Source: an uncultured Bacilli bacterium
Lineage (GTDB): Bacteria; Bacillota_I; Bacilli_A; ML615J-28; CAG-313
Reading direction: 5' to 3'
Length of the DNA stretch: 52,423 bases
NCBI GenBank assembly: GCA_947591495.1
Contig: CANQDG010000011.1
Span: 1-52,423, forward strand
The notes below the pieces were generated by a model. That model ran no database searches, was not told the origin of the DNA, and saw only the letters and a list, made by a program, of their open reading frames with translations. The stretch's first letter is position 1; every line of letters begins with the position of its first letter. The position numbers and the translations under genes are program-made. This document shows positions 32,315 through 45,872 of this stretch, piece after piece.

Positions 32315-35161
32315 TTATATGTTATTATTTTTACTCCATTCACCAACTAAAACTTTTCTTAAAAAATAACCAGTTGAAGATTGGGGTTGCATCATTAACT
32401 CCTCAGGTGTGCCTGTTGCGATAACTTGACCACCATCATCCCCACCATTAGGGCCTAAATCAATAATGTAGTCGGCCAGTTTTATGACATCAAGGTTATG
32501 TTCAATAATTACGACACTAGCACCTAAATCAACAATATTTTGAATCATCTTCATTAGGCGATCAACATCATATGAATGTAATCCTGTTGTTGGTTCATCA
32601 AAGATAAAGAGCGTCTTTTCGGTAACTTTTTTATGAAGTTCACTAGCAAGTTTTACTCTTTGTGCTTCACCACCTGATAAAGTAGTTGCACTTTGGCCAA
32701 GTTTGACATAACCAAGGCCAACATCTTGCATTGTTTTAATTTTCGGATAAATTGAAGGAATATTAGCAAAAAATTGGGTGGCCTCATCAACGGTCATATT
32801 TAATACGTCCGCAATTGATTTGTCTTTATATTTACACTCTAACGTTTCACGATTATATCGAGAACCATGACATGCCTCGCATGGCACATAAACATCGGGC
32901 AAGAAATTCATTGAGATTCTAATTACGCCATCACCACCACATGATTCACATCTACCACCTTTAACATTAAAGGAAAAACGACTCTTCGTATAACCACGTT
33001 TTTTAGCCTCAATTGTGGTCGCAAATAAATCTCTAATTGGATCAAACACCCCCGTATAGGTTGCAGGATTACTTCTTGGTGTTCTTCCAATTGGGGCTTG
33101 GTCAATATTAATAACCCGATCGATTTCTTCTAGACCAATAATTTCATCATGCTTACCAATTTCAACTCTAGATTTATAAAGATAATTAGCTAATTTATTA
33201 TATAAAATATCGTTAACTAAAGTTGATTTACCAGAACCTGATACCCCTGTTACTAAAACTAATTTTTGTAAAGGTATTTCTACATCAATATGTTTTAGAT
33301 TATTTTCGCATGCACCTTTAATAATTAAAGATTTGCCACTGCCTTTTCTTCTTGTTTTGGGAACTTCTATTTTTCTTTTTCCACTTAAATATTGACCAGT
33401 AAGGGAGTTTTCGGCTTTCATAATTTCTTCTTTGGTGCCTGCTGCAACAACATATCCACCATTTACACCCGCATATGGACCAATATCAACGATATAATCA
33501 CATTCATGCATAATTTCTTCATCATGTTCAACTACAATTAAAGTATTGCCTAAATCACGCATTTCTTTTAAAGCGTTAATTAATTTATGATTATCTCTTT
33601 GATGTAAGCCAATTGATGGTTCATCTAGGACATATAAAACTCCGGTTAATTTAGAACCTATTTGGGTTGCAAGTCTAATACGTTGAGCTTCTCCACCAGA
33701 AAGCGTTCCAGCTTTTCGTGATAAAGTTAAATATTCAAGTCCTACTTCTTTTAAGAAAGCAAGGCGATTTTTGATTTCTTTGATAACTAAGTTACCTATT
33801 TTTTCTTCTAAAGCCGATAACTTTAATTGATCAATAAAATCAAGGGCTTGAATAACTGACATTTCAGTAAATTCATGAATATTTTTTCCGCCAATTTTAA
33901 CTGATAATGCTACTTCAGATAATCTTTTACCACCACATATTGGACAAGTTAATTCTTTCATATATGAGCCATAATATTCTCTTTGCATTGAGGATGATGT
34001 TTCGGCATATCTTCTGGTAATAAGCGTAGCTAAACCTTCAATTGGTTTATTTTTACGCATTGTAATACCACCACTAGAATGAATTTCATATTTAATTGGT
34101 TCTTTAGAGCCATTAAAGATAATATCTTTTTGTTCATCGGTTAAGTCTTTATATGGTTTAAAAAGATCAATTTGATAATATTCAAATAAAACTTTATACA
34201 TTTGCCATTCGAGATTTTCCGTAAATATGATATTTTTAAGATATCTAATAGCCCCATCTGCAATCGATAAATTTTCATCAGTGACTAATAAATTAGGATC
34301 AATTGTGGAAACAAAACCTAAACCATGGCAATTAGGACAAGCGCCCATCGGCGAGTTGAAGGAAAATAGAGAAGGCTCTAATTTACCAACGGTAAATTCA
34401 CAATAAGGGCAAGCATAATGTTCTGAAAAAAGTAATCTTTCACCATCAATATCAACATAGATAACCCCTTCTGATAAGTTACAAGCAGCCTCTAGTGATT
34501 CATATAATCTACTTCTTACATCTTGATGTAATTTAATTCGATCAACAACAACTAAAATATTATGTTTTTTATTTTTATCAAGATTGATTTCTTCATCTAG
34601 CTCATACATTTCATCATCAATAATAGCTTTGGAATAACCATCTTTTCGCAGTAATTCTAAGGTTTTTTCAAAGGTTCCTTTACGATTTTGAGCAATCGGT
34701 GATAAAATCATAATTTTCGCATCTTCTTCGTAACTTAAAACTTTATCACACATTTGTTCAATGGTTTGGGAAGTAATTTCAATATGATGATTAGGACAAA
34801 CAGGCCTTCCAATTCGAGCATAAAGTAGTCTTAAATAGTCATATATTTCCGTAACCGTTCCAACAGTTGAACGAGGATTTCTGCTCGTTGTTTTTTGGTC
34901 AATCGAAATTGCCGGAGATAAGCCTTCAATTGAATCCACATCAGGTTTATCAACGTTATCTAAAAATTGTCTAGCATAAGCTGATAAACTTTCTACATAA
35001 CGTCTTTGTCCTTCCGCATATATTGTATCAAAAGCAAGGGAACTTTTACCAGAACCTGATACACCAGTCATAACAACTAATTTATTACGGGGAATTTCAA
35101 GATTAATATTTTTTAAATTGTTTTCTCTTGCACCTTTAATAATAATCTTTTCGTTATTCAT
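32315..35161 (-). CDS. uvrA: Excinuclease ABC subunit A
   Basis: 948 residues, the normal length. Two ABC ATPase halves: Walker A GVSGSGKSSLAFDT (about 32-45) and GVSGSGKSTLVND (about 640-652), two LSGGEAQRI/V signatures, and zinc fingers CPYCEF...CPNCHG and CESCGGDG...CEACHG. UvrA finds bulky DNA lesions and loads UvrB for nucleotide excision repair; uvrB and uvrC are not in the window. Last gene of the long run; AAAGGA ribosome-binding site and a strong terminator after the stop. Confidence 0.97.
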   Translation of the reverse strand: MNNEKIIIKGARENNLKNINLEIPRNKLVVMTGVSGSGKSSLAFDTIYAEGQRRYVESLSAYARQFLDNVDKPDVDSIEGLSPAISIDQKTTSRNPRSTVGTVTEIYDYLRLLYARIGRPVCPNHHIEITSQTIEQMCDKVLSYEEDAKIMILSPIAQNRKGTFEKTLELLRKDGYSKAIIDDEMYELDEEINLDKNKKHNILVVVDRIKLHQDVRSRLYESLEAACNLSEGVIYVDIDGERLLFSEHYACPYCEFTVGKLEPSLFSFNSPMGACPNCHGLGFVSTIDPNLLVTDENLSIADGAIRYLKNIIFTENLEWQMYKVLFEYYQIDLFKPYKDLTDEQKDIIFNGSKEPIKYEIHSSGGITMRKNKPIEGLATLITRRYAETSSSMQREYYGSYMKELTCPICGGKRLSEVALSVKIGGKNIHEFTEMSVIQALDFIDQLKLSALEEKIGNLVIKEIKNRLAFLKEVGLEYLTLSRKAGTLSGGEAQRIRLATQIGSKLTGVLYVLDEPSIGLHQRDNHKLINALKEMRDLGNTLIVVEHDEEIMHECDYIVDIGPYAGVNGGYVVAAGTKEEIMKAENSLTGQYLSGKRKIEVPKTRRKGSGKSLIIKGACENNLKHIDVEIPLQKLVLVTGVSGSGKSTLVNDILYNKLANYLYKSRVEIGKHDEIIGLEEIDRVINIDQAPIGRTPRSNPATYTGVFDPIRDLFATTIEAKKRGYTKSRFSFNVKGGRCESCGGDGVIRISMNFLPDVYVPCEACHGSRYNRETLECKYKDKSIADVLNMTVDEATQFFANIPSIYPKIKTMQDVGLGYVKLGQSATTLSGGEAQRVKLASELHKKVTEKTLFIFDEPTTGLHSYDVDRLMKMIQNIVDLGASVVIIEHNLDVIKLADYIIDLGPNGGDDGGQVIATGTPEELMMQPQSSTGYFLRKVLVGEWSKNNNI

Positions 35162-35186
35162 ATGTTTCCTTTCAAACCACTTTGGT

Positions 35187-37906
<2,720 letters not shown>

Positions 37907-40000
37907 TTAAGCAATTTTTACAAGAGTTGGATGGTCTTTAGCAATCTTTTTGATTGAATTATCTTTATCAAATAAAATTTGAACATATTTATCATCTTTG
38001 CTAATGACAATTCCTTTACCAAAAAACTTATGGTTAACCCTTGATCCTACCTCAATTGTTCCTTGGGATAAAACTTCTTTTTCTTCACTTACTGCTTCTT
38101 TAACTTCTTCTGCATTTAAGTATTCCATTAAGAAACGTGATTTAGCATTACGAACTAATCTACCATATATTAGTCTTCTTGTCGCACAAGTTAAATAAAG
38201 GCGCTCTTTAGCTCGTGTAAAAGCAACATAAGCTACTCTTCTTTCTTCTTCCATATCAACTTCTTCTCTAATTGATGGGAAAATACCTTCTTCTAATCCA
38301 ATGACAAAAACAGCTTTAAACTCTAATCCTTTAACCGAATGAATAGTTGATAAAATAACTCCATCTTTATTATGATCATCAATTGTTGAAGTATCGAGTA
38401 ATAAGTCATCAAGTCCTATTTCAAGCTTTTCAGCTGGGCTTAGATCACTTTCTAAATTGTCATATTCAAGTTGATATAAAATCGATTTAAATTCTTTAAC
38501 ATTATCCATTCTATTAGTTTCATCAATTTCAGCTTCTGCTTTTAACATTTCTAAATATCCGGTTTTATCAAGCATATAATCAAAGAATTCAGGTAATGGC
38601 ATTTTATTTAAAGCCTCAATTAAGTCTTCAATCATTTGTTTAAATTTAACTAATGCTTCGGTTTTAGATGTCGCGTTATTTTCTTTAAAATAATCAATTG
38701 ATTCTAAAATATCGCAATTATATTTTTGCATATAGTCTTGCAATTTTTCAATCGTCTTTTCCCCTACGCCTCTACTTGGAACATTAATGATACGTTTAAA
38801 GTGTAAAATTTTAGAAGGAGAAGCGATGAAACGTAAGTAACTAATAATATCTTTTACTTCTTTTCTTTTAAGGAAAGAAAAACTTCCATAAACATTATAA
38901 GGAATCTTTTCTTGAATAAAAGCTAGTTCAAAATTACGTGATAAAGCACTATTACGATATAATACCGCAATATCATGATAACTATAGTCGTCATGACGAA
39001 CAAGGGAAGCAATTTCATTAACAACATAACGGACTTCATCTTCATAATAATATGCTTCTTGAACAATGACATCACTTTTTGAACCTGCGATATTACTAAA
39101 GAGTTCTTTTTCTTCTCTGATTTTATTATTTTTGATAAGGGCATTAGCACCTTTTAAAATAATATTAGTTGAACGATAGTTTTGAACTAATTTGATGATT
39201 TTAGCACCTTGATAGTCTTCTCTAAATTTCATCATATTTTCAATTTTAGCACCTCTAAAAGAGTAAATGCTTTGATCATCATCGCCTACAGCGAAAATGT
39301 TATGATGATTCTTACATATATAATTTACAATATCATATTGAATGGCATTCGTATCTTGAAGTTCATCTACTAAAACATATTGAAATTCATTTTGATAAAA
39401 TTGTAAAACATTAGGATGTTCCGTAAATAATTTTTCGGTTAAAACGAGAAGATCTTCAAAATCCATCATATTATGTTCTTGCAAATATGCTTGATATTTT
39501 TCATATACTTTTTCTAAAAGACCAACAAGTTCTAAACATGATTTATTTTTATAATCACCAATAGCTTTAATGGCAACTTTAGGGGAAATAACATTTTTGT
39601 TAATATCTTCTTTTTTGTAAATTTCATTTAAAGCTTTGATTTGATCGTCTTCATCAATGACTTCAAAGTTTCTTTCATAGCCAATAAGTGGGGCATCTTT
39701 TCGTAAAATCATTGCGCAAAGGGAATGAATCGTAGAAATATGAACAAGTTTAGCCTCATCACCAATTGCATGTTCAAGGCGTTCACGCATTTCGTTAGTT
39801 GCTTTTTTAGTAAAAGTAATAGCCAAAATATGGAATGGTCTAATATGACATTCTTTAATCATATAAACAATTCGACTAATTAAAGTTTTAGTTTTACCTG
39901 TTCCTGCCCCCGCAAACACCATAACTGGACCATCGACGGTTTTAACGGCTTCAAGTTGTTCTTTGTTTAAGTTTTTTAAATAATCTAGACTTTCTTCCAT
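37907..40000 (-). CDS. pcrA: ATP-dependent DNA helicase PcrA/UvrD
   Basis: 697 residues from ATG 40000; a TTG four codons upstream is less likely. Superfamily 1A motifs: Walker A FAGAGTGKTKTL (about 29-40), AITFTKKAT, motif III DDQSIYSFRGA, VQNYRST, and motif V/VI STIHSVKGLEF and VAYVAFTRAKERLYL. The C-terminal tail (KFFGKGIV) is the short Tudor-like part that contacts RNA polymerase in PcrA. It works in repair, plasmid replication and removing RecA. The ATG lies one base after the glnS stop with no own ribosome-binding site, so it depends on translation of glnS. Confidence 0.96.
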   Translation of the reverse strand: MEESLDYLKNLNKEQLEAVKTVDGPVMVFAGAGTGKTKTLISRIVYMIKECHIRPFHILAITFTKKATNEMRERLEHAIGDEAKLVHISTIHSLCAMILRKDAPLIGYERNFEVIDEDDQIKALNEIYKKEDINKNVISPKVAIKAIGDYKNKSCLELVGLLEKVYEKYQAYLQEHNMMDFEDLLVLTEKLFTEHPNVLQFYQNEFQYVLVDELQDTNAIQYDIVNYICKNHHNIFAVGDDDQSIYSFRGAKIENMMKFREDYQGAKIIKLVQNYRSTNIILKGANALIKNNKIREEKELFSNIAGSKSDVIVQEAYYYEDEVRYVVNEIASLVRHDDYSYHDIAVLYRNSALSRNFELAFIQEKIPYNVYGSFSFLKRKEVKDIISYLRFIASPSKILHFKRIINVPSRGVGEKTIEKLQDYMQKYNCDILESIDYFKENNATSKTEALVKFKQMIEDLIEALNKMPLPEFFDYMLDKTGYLEMLKAEAEIDETNRMDNVKEFKSILYQLEYDNLESDLSPAEKLEIGLDDLLLDTSTIDDHNKDGVILSTIHSVKGLEFKAVFVIGLEEGIFPSIREEVDMEEERRVAYVAFTRAKERLYLTCATRRLIYGRLVRNAKSRFLMEYLNAEEVKEAVSEEKEVLSQGTIEVGSRVNHKFFGKGIVISKDDKYVQILFDKDNSIKKIAKDHPTLVKIA

Positions 40001-40001
40001 T

Positions 40002-41645
40002 TTACGATACAAAAGAAGATTTTAAACCAACAATGCGGTTGAAAACCAACTTATCTCCTTTCGAAGTATAATCGGTTGTATAATAGCCATTTCTAATAAA
40101 TTGATATTTATCTTCTTTTTTGGTATCTTTTAAAAATTCTTCAACATAGCCTTCTACTGTTTGCCATGAATGAGGATTGATATGTTCTTTAAAGTTAGTT
40201 AATTGAACTTTTTCATCAAGAATTAAAGGTTCAAAAAGATTAAAGGTTGCTTTAAGAGCAGTGGTAGCCTCAACATAATGAATAGTGCCATTAGGTTTAC
40301 GTTCATTAAAGGCGGTTCCTGATTTTGTTTTTTCATCATATGTGCAGTGAAGTTCAATAATTTTACCATTTTCATCTTTAATTACTTCATTACATTTAAT
40401 AAAATAAGCATGCATTAATCTTACTTCTAAGCCCTTTGAAAGTCTTTTCCAGTGTTTATTAGGCTTTTCTTCACAAAAATCTTCTTCTTCAATATAAATT
40501 GTTCTACCAAAAGCCATTTTATGGGTGCCTAAACTTTCATTTTCCATATTATTTAAAGCATCAACATATTCAATTTGACCTTCAGGATAATTAGTAATAA
40601 CAACCTTTAAAGGATGTAAAATAGCCATTGGTCTTGGAGCTTTTAATTTTAAGTCTTCTCTTAAACAATGTTCTAGCATCCCATAGTCAACCGTTGAATT
40701 AACTTTGGAAAGACCAGTTGATAAAATAAAATTCTTGATCGCATCAGGGGTAAAGCCTCTTCTTCTTAACCCAACAAGCGTTGGCATTCTTGGATCATCA
40801 TAACCTGTTACAAGCCCTTCATCAACTAATTCTTTTAAATATCTTTTACTCATAATCATATGAGTAATCCCAAGACGTCCCCATTCAATTTGGCGAGGAT
40901 GTGCCTCAACTTCACAATTATTGATAACCCATTCATATAAAGGGCGATGGTCTTCAAATTCAATACTACATAAAGAATGCGTAATTCCTTCAAAAGCATC
41001 TTGTAATGGATGGGCAAAATCATACATCGGATAGATACACCATTTATCTTTGGTTTGATGATGATTAACATGCATAATACGATAAATAACGGGATCTCTT
41101 AAGTTAATATTAGGACTTGCCATATCAATTTTAGCTCTTAAGGTTTTTTCACCATTTTGGTAAACACCTGCTCGCATTTGTTCAAATAGGAAAAGATTTT
41201 CTTCAACTGAACGATTGCGATATGGTGATTCAATTCCGGCCCCATTATTCGTATCACGATATTTAGAAAGGGTTTCTTGATCTAAATCATCAACATAAGC
41301 TAGATTCTTTTTAATTAATAGCACCGCTTTTTCATAAGTTTTTTCAAAATAGTTAGAGCCATAAGTTATCTTTTGAGGTGTATAACCAAGCCACTTAAGA
41401 TCTTCTTTAATGGCCTCAACATATTCAGTATCTTCTTTTGATGGATTAGTATCATCAAAACGTAAGTTAGTTGCCCCATTAAAAAATTTAGCTAGTTCAA
41501 AATTGGTAATAATTGCTCTAGCATGACCAATATGTAAGTATGCATTAGGTTCAGGAGGAAAACGTGTTAAAATATGATCTACTACTCCACTTTCTAATTC
41601 ATTTTTCATAATGGTTTTGATAAAGTTTGAATTATCGTTCATCAT
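40002..41645 (-). CDS. glnS: Glutamine-tRNA ligase
   Basis: 547 residues. Class I synthetase: [19 protein letters not shown] (HIGH motif at about 37-40), [10 protein letters not shown] (KMSKR-like), the GlnRS-specific DDTNPSKED, and two C-terminal beta-barrels ending [11 protein letters not shown]. It charges tRNA-Gln directly. Many Bacillota lack it and use GatCAB transamidation, so its presence is a useful lineage marker; I cannot tell whether gatCAB is also present. GGAG site 11 nt before the first of two ATGs. Confidence 0.95.
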   Translation of the reverse strand: MMNDNSNFIKTIMKNELESGVVDHILTRFPPEPNAYLHIGHARAIITNFELAKFFNGATNLRFDDTNPSKEDTEYVEAIKEDLKWLGYTPQKITYGSNYFEKTYEKAVLLIKKNLAYVDDLDQETLSKYRDTNNGAGIESPYRNRSVEENLFLFEQMRAGVYQNGEKTLRAKIDMASPNINLRDPVIYRIMHVNHHQTKDKWCIYPMYDFAHPLQDAFEGITHSLCSIEFEDHRPLYEWVINNCEVEAHPRQIEWGRLGITHMIMSKRYLKELVDEGLVTGYDDPRMPTLVGLRRRGFTPDAIKNFILSTGLSKVNSTVDYGMLEHCLREDLKLKAPRPMAILHPLKVVITNYPEGQIEYVDALNNMENESLGTHKMAFGRTIYIEEEDFCEEKPNKHWKRLSKGLEVRLMHAYFIKCNEVIKDENGKIIELHCTYDEKTKSGTAFNERKPNGTIHYVEATTALKATFNLFEPLILDEKVQLTNFKEHINPHSWQTVEGYVEEFLKDTKKEDKYQFIRNGYYTTDYTSKGDKLVFNRIVGLKSSFVS

Positions 41646-41650
41646 AATAT

Positions 41651-42325
41651 CTAATTCTCCTCATCTGTTATTTTTTGTAAATTCTTAATTTTCAAATATT
41701 TATTTAATAGTTCAATCATTTTGATTTCATCTTCTTTATATTCTTCACTAAAGTTGATTAACATAATTAAAACTTTTTTGGTATCTTTTGTAATAGCAGT
41801 ACGCGCTGTATCGCTAGTTGGACAGCCAAAAGGTGATATTTCATCAACATAAAGTGGTAAGTTTTCAACATTAATTTTGCCCCGATTGATGCCATAATAT
41901 TCATCATCTTTAGTGCCTATTCTAATTGTAATATCACCTGAAATCTTATCTGCATCAGCCACACAAACACTTTTTAAAAGCATTAATGATAAAAGATTTC
42001 CGATATCAATTACATCACCTAAACGATAAATAGTTTGGTCATCTTTTAAAATTCTTCTTAATAAAGCCTCACATGCAGGTCTAGTATGTGATGGATCTTT
42101 ACCAAGGGTTTTATAACCATCCCGAATATCTTTGATTTTATCAATCTTTACTACATCATCTAGATGATAATATAATTTATATGTCTCTTCTAAAAGATTA
42201 AAAGCCTCCGTAATTTTATTTGATAAATGGTTGGGATCATTTGGTTCTAATAAATCGATGGTATAAGCACTAATGCTAAACTTAGGCAGTTTTTCTTTTA
42301 ATTGATTAGAAATTTGCAATTTCAT
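41651..42325 (-). CDS. B3/B4 domain protein (PheRS-beta editing-like)
   Basis: 224 residues. The B3/B4 fold as in the editing domain of phenylalanyl-tRNA synthetase beta: [20 protein letters not shown] (about 68-87), [20 protein letters not shown], and [18 protein letters not shown] near the end. Free-standing members are thought to hydrolyse misacylated tRNA or free aminoacyl esters. It is directly followed by glnS, so a proofreading role is plausible but unproven. It overlaps the coiled-coil gene by 20 bp and has GAGGAAC upstream. Confidence 0.88.
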   Translation of the reverse strand: MKLQISNQLKEKLPKFSISAYTIDLLEPNDPNHLSNKITEAFNLLEETYKLYYHLDDVVKIDKIKDIRDGYKTLGKDPSHTRPACEALLRRILKDDQTIYRLGDVIDIGNLLSLMLLKSVCVADADKISGDITIRIGTKDDEYYGINRGKINVENLPLYVDEISPFGCPTSDTARTAITKDTKKVLIMLINFSEEYKEDEIKMIELLNKYLKIKNLQKITDEEN

Positions 42326-43895
42326 TTTCTAGTTCCTCGATTTGTTCTTGCAAACTATCATAATCACTACATTTAGCCTTTGCACTAGAAACCTCAAGAT
42401 ATTTATCATTAATAAGCGTACTTAAACTTTTTTGTTTATCATATAAAATAGGTAATTTATTTTCACATAATAAATAATCTTCATAGACACTAATAATCTT
42501 ATAGCCTTGTTCATTTTGTTTAAGTGTATAGATGATATTTTCGAGTCTTCTTTCTTCAGTCGTATAATTATCGATATCATCTTGAACAATTCTTAATTCA
42601 TCATCTAATTTAATTAAATCAGTTTTACCATAAGGATTATTTAAGATTTGTTTTCTTGTTTCGGCTAGATTTTTTTCTCTAATGAGAATCGTATCAAGTG
42701 TTGTTTTTACAGCTTCAAGTTTAAATTTAGCATCACTATAATCTTTGATTGTTTTCGTAAAAATTTGATTAGCGTCTAAGATTTTTTTAGCTTCTGTTAT
42801 ATAATTTTCAATTTCTTCGATATTTTTGTTAATTGTTTGATACATTCCTTGAAGTTCGTTATATTCATTGTTTTGTTCATCATAAAGCTTTTTATAAGGT
42901 AAAATCTTGGCTAACTTATCATTTAATTTAGTTAGTTTAATTTTCCTACTAGCTATTTCATTAGAAGCAGTATCAACTGTTAGAAGTCTTTTTTTATAAT
43001 CAAGAATCATTTCATCAAGTTTTAAAGCCACTTGTTGATTAGTATATTCTAAGATTTGGAAATGTTTAATTTCATCTTTGATTTCTTTTTCGTTTTGTTT
43101 TTTAAGATCACTAAATAAATTGCTTAACTCTTCTTTAGTATTTTTTTTCGTCGTAATTTCATAAATTAAATCATCAAGTTGTTTTTCGGTTTCTTCAAAA
43201 GAAATTGTTTCAATTTGATCAGTTAAGGTTTTGCGTTCATTTTCTAAACTAACATTTTCATTTTTAACTTCATATTCTAAAGTGTTTAAAGCCTCAAGAT
43301 GGCCTAAAGCTTTTTTAGCATCATTTAAATATCGAATGACTTCATTATATAAAGTGTATTTTAAAACATCACTGACAAAATTCATATACTCGATTGTATC
43401 TTCCATATTACCGATACTAAGTTTATTTAAAAGATTATTGTAATAATCTAAGTTAGCATAATAAATGTTATTTTCTAAATCAGTTACTGCATTTGCTTCT
43501 TCTTCAAAAGCACTAGTAGCATTTTTTAGTTTTTCATCATTTTGAGTAATTTTTTCATTAATAGCATTTAATCTCGAATTAATTGTTTCATTATTTTTGG
43601 CAATTTCTTCTAAGCGATCTTCTTTAGAAGTAAGTTCACTATATGCTTTTTCACATTCTGCTAATTCATCATCTAAAGTTTGTAAACGATTATTTAAAAC
43701 AAAATTATGAATTTCAGCATAGCGATTAAGATAATATTCCACAAGAGGTGACTCTACAGGAACACTATTTACCGAGTTTAATCCAGCAACTTTTGTATTA
43801 AGTCTTCGAACTTCTTCTTTTAAAAATTGATTTTCTTCTTTAAGACGATTTACTTCTTCTTGGGGATTAGATTCGTTAAAATCATTATTCATCAT
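42306..43895 (-). CDS. Large coiled-coil protein in the chaperonin operon
   Basis: 529 residues, nearly all predicted coiled coil (about 10-45 and 75-525), rich in Glu, Lys, Asn and Leu. No signal peptide, membrane segment, cysteine motif or nucleotide-binding site. The pattern recalls SMC- or tropomyosin-like rods without heads. The ATG overlaps the groEL stop (ATGA) and its end overlaps the B3/B4 gene by 20 bp, so it is locked between two well-known genes. I do not recognise a family. A structural or scaffold role is the only inference I would make. Confidence 0.85.
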   Translation of the reverse strand: MMNNDFNESNPQEEVNRLKEENQFLKEEVRRLNTKVAGLNSVNSVPVESPLVEYYLNRYAEIHNFVLNNRLQTLDDELAECEKAYSELTSKEDRLEEIAKNNETINSRLNAINEKITQNDEKLKNATSAFEEEANAVTDLENNIYYANLDYYNNLLNKLSIGNMEDTIEYMNFVSDVLKYTLYNEVIRYLNDAKKALGHLEALNTLEYEVKNENVSLENERKTLTDQIETISFEETEKQLDDLIYEITTKKNTKEELSNLFSDLKKQNEKEIKDEIKHFQILEYTNQQVALKLDEMILDYKKRLLTVDTASNEIASRKIKLTKLNDKLAKILPYKKLYDEQNNEYNELQGMYQTINKNIEEIENYITEAKKILDANQIFTKTIKDYSDAKFKLEAVKTTLDTILIREKNLAETRKQILNNPYGKTDLIKLDDELRIVQDDIDNYTTEERRLENIIYTLKQNEQGYKIISVYEDYLLCENKLPILYDKQKSLSTLINDKYLEVSSAKAKCSDYDSLQEQIEELENEIANF

Positions 43896-45484
43896 AAGAG
43901 ATTCTCCTCACTGGCTGGTTCTTTTTTTTCATTACTAATAATTGCACATTCGGTAGTTAAAAAGATTCCCGCAATACTAATTGCACTACTAATGGCACTT
44001 TTTTCAACACTAGCAGGGTCAATAATTCCTGCTTTTTTCATATCAACAATTTCGTCTTTTAACGCATCATACCATAAATCACCTTGGATTTTGGCTAAAA
44101 CATCTTGATATGATACCCCCGCATTTTCACATATTTGTTCAAAAGGAGCTTTTAAAGCATCTTCTAAAATTAATCGAGCATCTTCATATTCTTTAGGTGC
44201 TTCAATATCTTTTAGGGCTTTCGCAATGTTATATAAAATCTTTCCGCCACCTTCAATAATACCAGATTTCATCGCAGCTCTTGTTGCATTTAAAGCATCC
44301 TCAATTCGCAATTTCTTTTCTTTTAAAACAACTTCCGTTTCCGCTCCTATTTTAATTTGAGCAATACCACTTAAAAGTTTAGCAATTCGCTCTTCTAGTT
44401 TTTCTTTATCATATTGACTAGTAGTTTGTGTTAATTCTTCTTGTAAGGAAGCAACATATGTTCCTATTTTATCATTTAAATCAGCATTACTAATAATAAT
44501 AGTTTGATCTTTAGAAACAATAATTTTTTCCGCCATTCCCATGACGCTTGTTCCAGCATTACTAAGTTCCATTCCAATATTTGAATCAACTAAAGTAGCA
44601 CCAGTTAAGACGCAAACATCTTGTAAATGTTTTAATTTTCTTTCTCCAAAAGATGGAGCTTTAACTACTACCGCATTAAAAACACCACGAAGTTTATTTA
44701 AAACAATAGCTCCTAAAACTTCTTGTTCCATATCATCACATAAAATGAATAGTGGTTTACTACGTTTAATAGCTTCTTCTAAATAACCTAAAACTTCTTG
44801 CATACTAATTATTTTTTTATCAGTTACAAGCACTAATGGTTTATCTAAAACAGCTTCATTTTTGTTATCATTATTAGCCATATAACTTGATAAAAAGCCT
44901 CGATCAAACGAGTAACCTTTAACAACATCTAAATAGTCTTCTAAGCCTTGTGATTCTTCAATTGTAATAATACCATCACTACCAACACTTTGATAAGCAT
45001 CTTTAATTAATTTACCAATCTCAAAAGATCCCGAAGAAATGGTGGCGATTTTTTCTAAATCAGCACTTGATGCAACCGGAGTTGATACATCATCAATCAT
45101 TTTATTAATGATATTACCATAATAGTTAAGTCCGTTTCTTAAAATAACCGGATTTTTATTTTCATTAAGTTTTTTCATTCCTTCATCAATCATTTTAGAG
45201 GTCAATAAAATAGCCGTAGTGGTGCCATCTCCTACTAAATCATTCGTTTTAGTAGCCGCTTCAATTAAAATAGAAGCACCTAAATTTTCGTATTTATTAG
45301 CTAAGCTAATTGACTTAGCAATCGTAACACCATCATTAACAATTAACGGAGCACCAAAATCTTGTTCAATTACAACATTACGTCCTTTAGGACCAAGTGT
45401 AACTTTAACTGCACTTGAAAGAAGGTTAGCACCATCAGCCATCTTTTCTCTTGCTAATTTTGAAAATAAAAGTTGATTACTCAT
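43892..45484 (-). CDS. groEL: Chaperonin GroEL, divergent, without the Gly-Gly-Met tail
   Basis: 530 residues from ATG 45484 (GGAGG 7 nt upstream). Conserved chaperonin blocks: VTLGPKGRNVVIEQ, GDGTTTAILL (ATP site), KAPSFGERKLKHLQD, and RIEDALNATRAA with the catalytic aspartate, followed by IIEGGGK. The usual (GGM)n tail is replaced by charged SNEKKEPASEENLL, and several normally constant positions differ, so it is a fast-evolving GroEL. It folds substrate proteins in the GroES-capped cavity. It overlaps groES by 8 bp. Its TGA stop overlaps the ATG of the next gene. Confidence 0.95.
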   Translation of the reverse strand: MSNQLLFSKLAREKMADGANLLSSAVKVTLGPKGRNVVIEQDFGAPLIVNDGVTIAKSISLANKYENLGASILIEAATKTNDLVGDGTTTAILLTSKMIDEGMKKLNENKNPVILRNGLNYYGNIINKMIDDVSTPVASSADLEKIATISSGSFEIGKLIKDAYQSVGSDGIITIEESQGLEDYLDVVKGYSFDRGFLSSYMANNDNKNEAVLDKPLVLVTDKKIISMQEVLGYLEEAIKRSKPLFILCDDMEQEVLGAIVLNKLRGVFNAVVVKAPSFGERKLKHLQDVCVLTGATLVDSNIGMELSNAGTSVMGMAEKIIVSKDQTIIISNADLNDKIGTYVASLQEELTQTTSQYDKEKLEERIAKLLSGIAQIKIGAETEVVLKEKKLRIEDALNATRAAMKSGIIEGGGKILYNIAKALKDIEAPKEYEDARLILEDALKAPFEQICENAGVSYQDVLAKIQGDLWYDALKDEIVDMKKAGIIDPASVEKSAISSAISIAGIFLTTECAIISNEKKEPASEENLL

Positions 45485-45728
45485 TTTTTTCCTCCACAAT
45501 TGCCACAATATCTTTAGCATCTATAATATAATATTCTGTTTGCCCATCAAGATATTTAAAAGGCGTCTTTAATAAAACAACCACATCACCTGCTTTAATA
45601 TCTTGAACAGTATTTCCAACATTTAAAACATAATAACTTTCACCATTATTGGTAGGCATATATATACCATTAGTCATATTACTTGTTTTTTTTACAAGTA
45701 CAACATTATTACCAACAGCTTGAATCAT
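45477..45728 (-). CDS. groES: Co-chaperonin GroES, short
   Basis: 83 residues from ATG 45728, with GGAGGAAG 6 nt upstream; an earlier ATG lies inside that site. It starts MIQAVGNNVVLVKK and has the mobile loop as MTNGIYMP (normally GGIVLP), then DIKAGDVVVLL and a C-terminal YYIIDAKDIVAIVEE. It is about 10 residues shorter than usual, and the loop is divergent like its GroEL partner. First gene of the long run; promoter at 45754-45782. No CIRCE inverted repeat is present upstream, so HrcA control is unlikely. Confidence 0.9.
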   Translation of the reverse strand: MIQAVGNNVVLVKKTSNMTNGIYMPTNNGESYYVLNVGNTVQDIKAGDVVVLLKTPFKYLDGQTEYYIIDAKDIVAIVEEKNE

Positions 45729-45753
45729 AATTTCTTCCTCCATATTTATTTTA

Positions 45754-45782
45754 ATTATAACACATCTTACCAAAATATTCAA
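45754..45782 (-). promoter_or_regulatory. Promoter of the groES operon
   Basis: TTGAAT, 17-nt spacer, extended TGtTATAAT on the minus strand; start expected near 45747, about 20 nt before the ATG. Upstream is a CTTGA-GGG-CTTGA direct repeat of unknown meaning; CIRCE and CtsR boxes are not seen. Confidence 0.75.
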
Positions 45783-45872
45783 GCCCTCAAGATATTTTTT
45801 CTAAAAAAGTTTTTTTGCTATCTTTCGTTATTTTTTTAAAAAAATAGCCAATTTAGGAAATTATTAATAAGT

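Noticed and set aside
45729-45872. CIRCE or CtsR site before groES
   Set aside because: No TTAGCACTC-N9-GAGTGCTAA or GGTCAAA tandem is present; only a short CTTGA direct repeat of unknown meaning.
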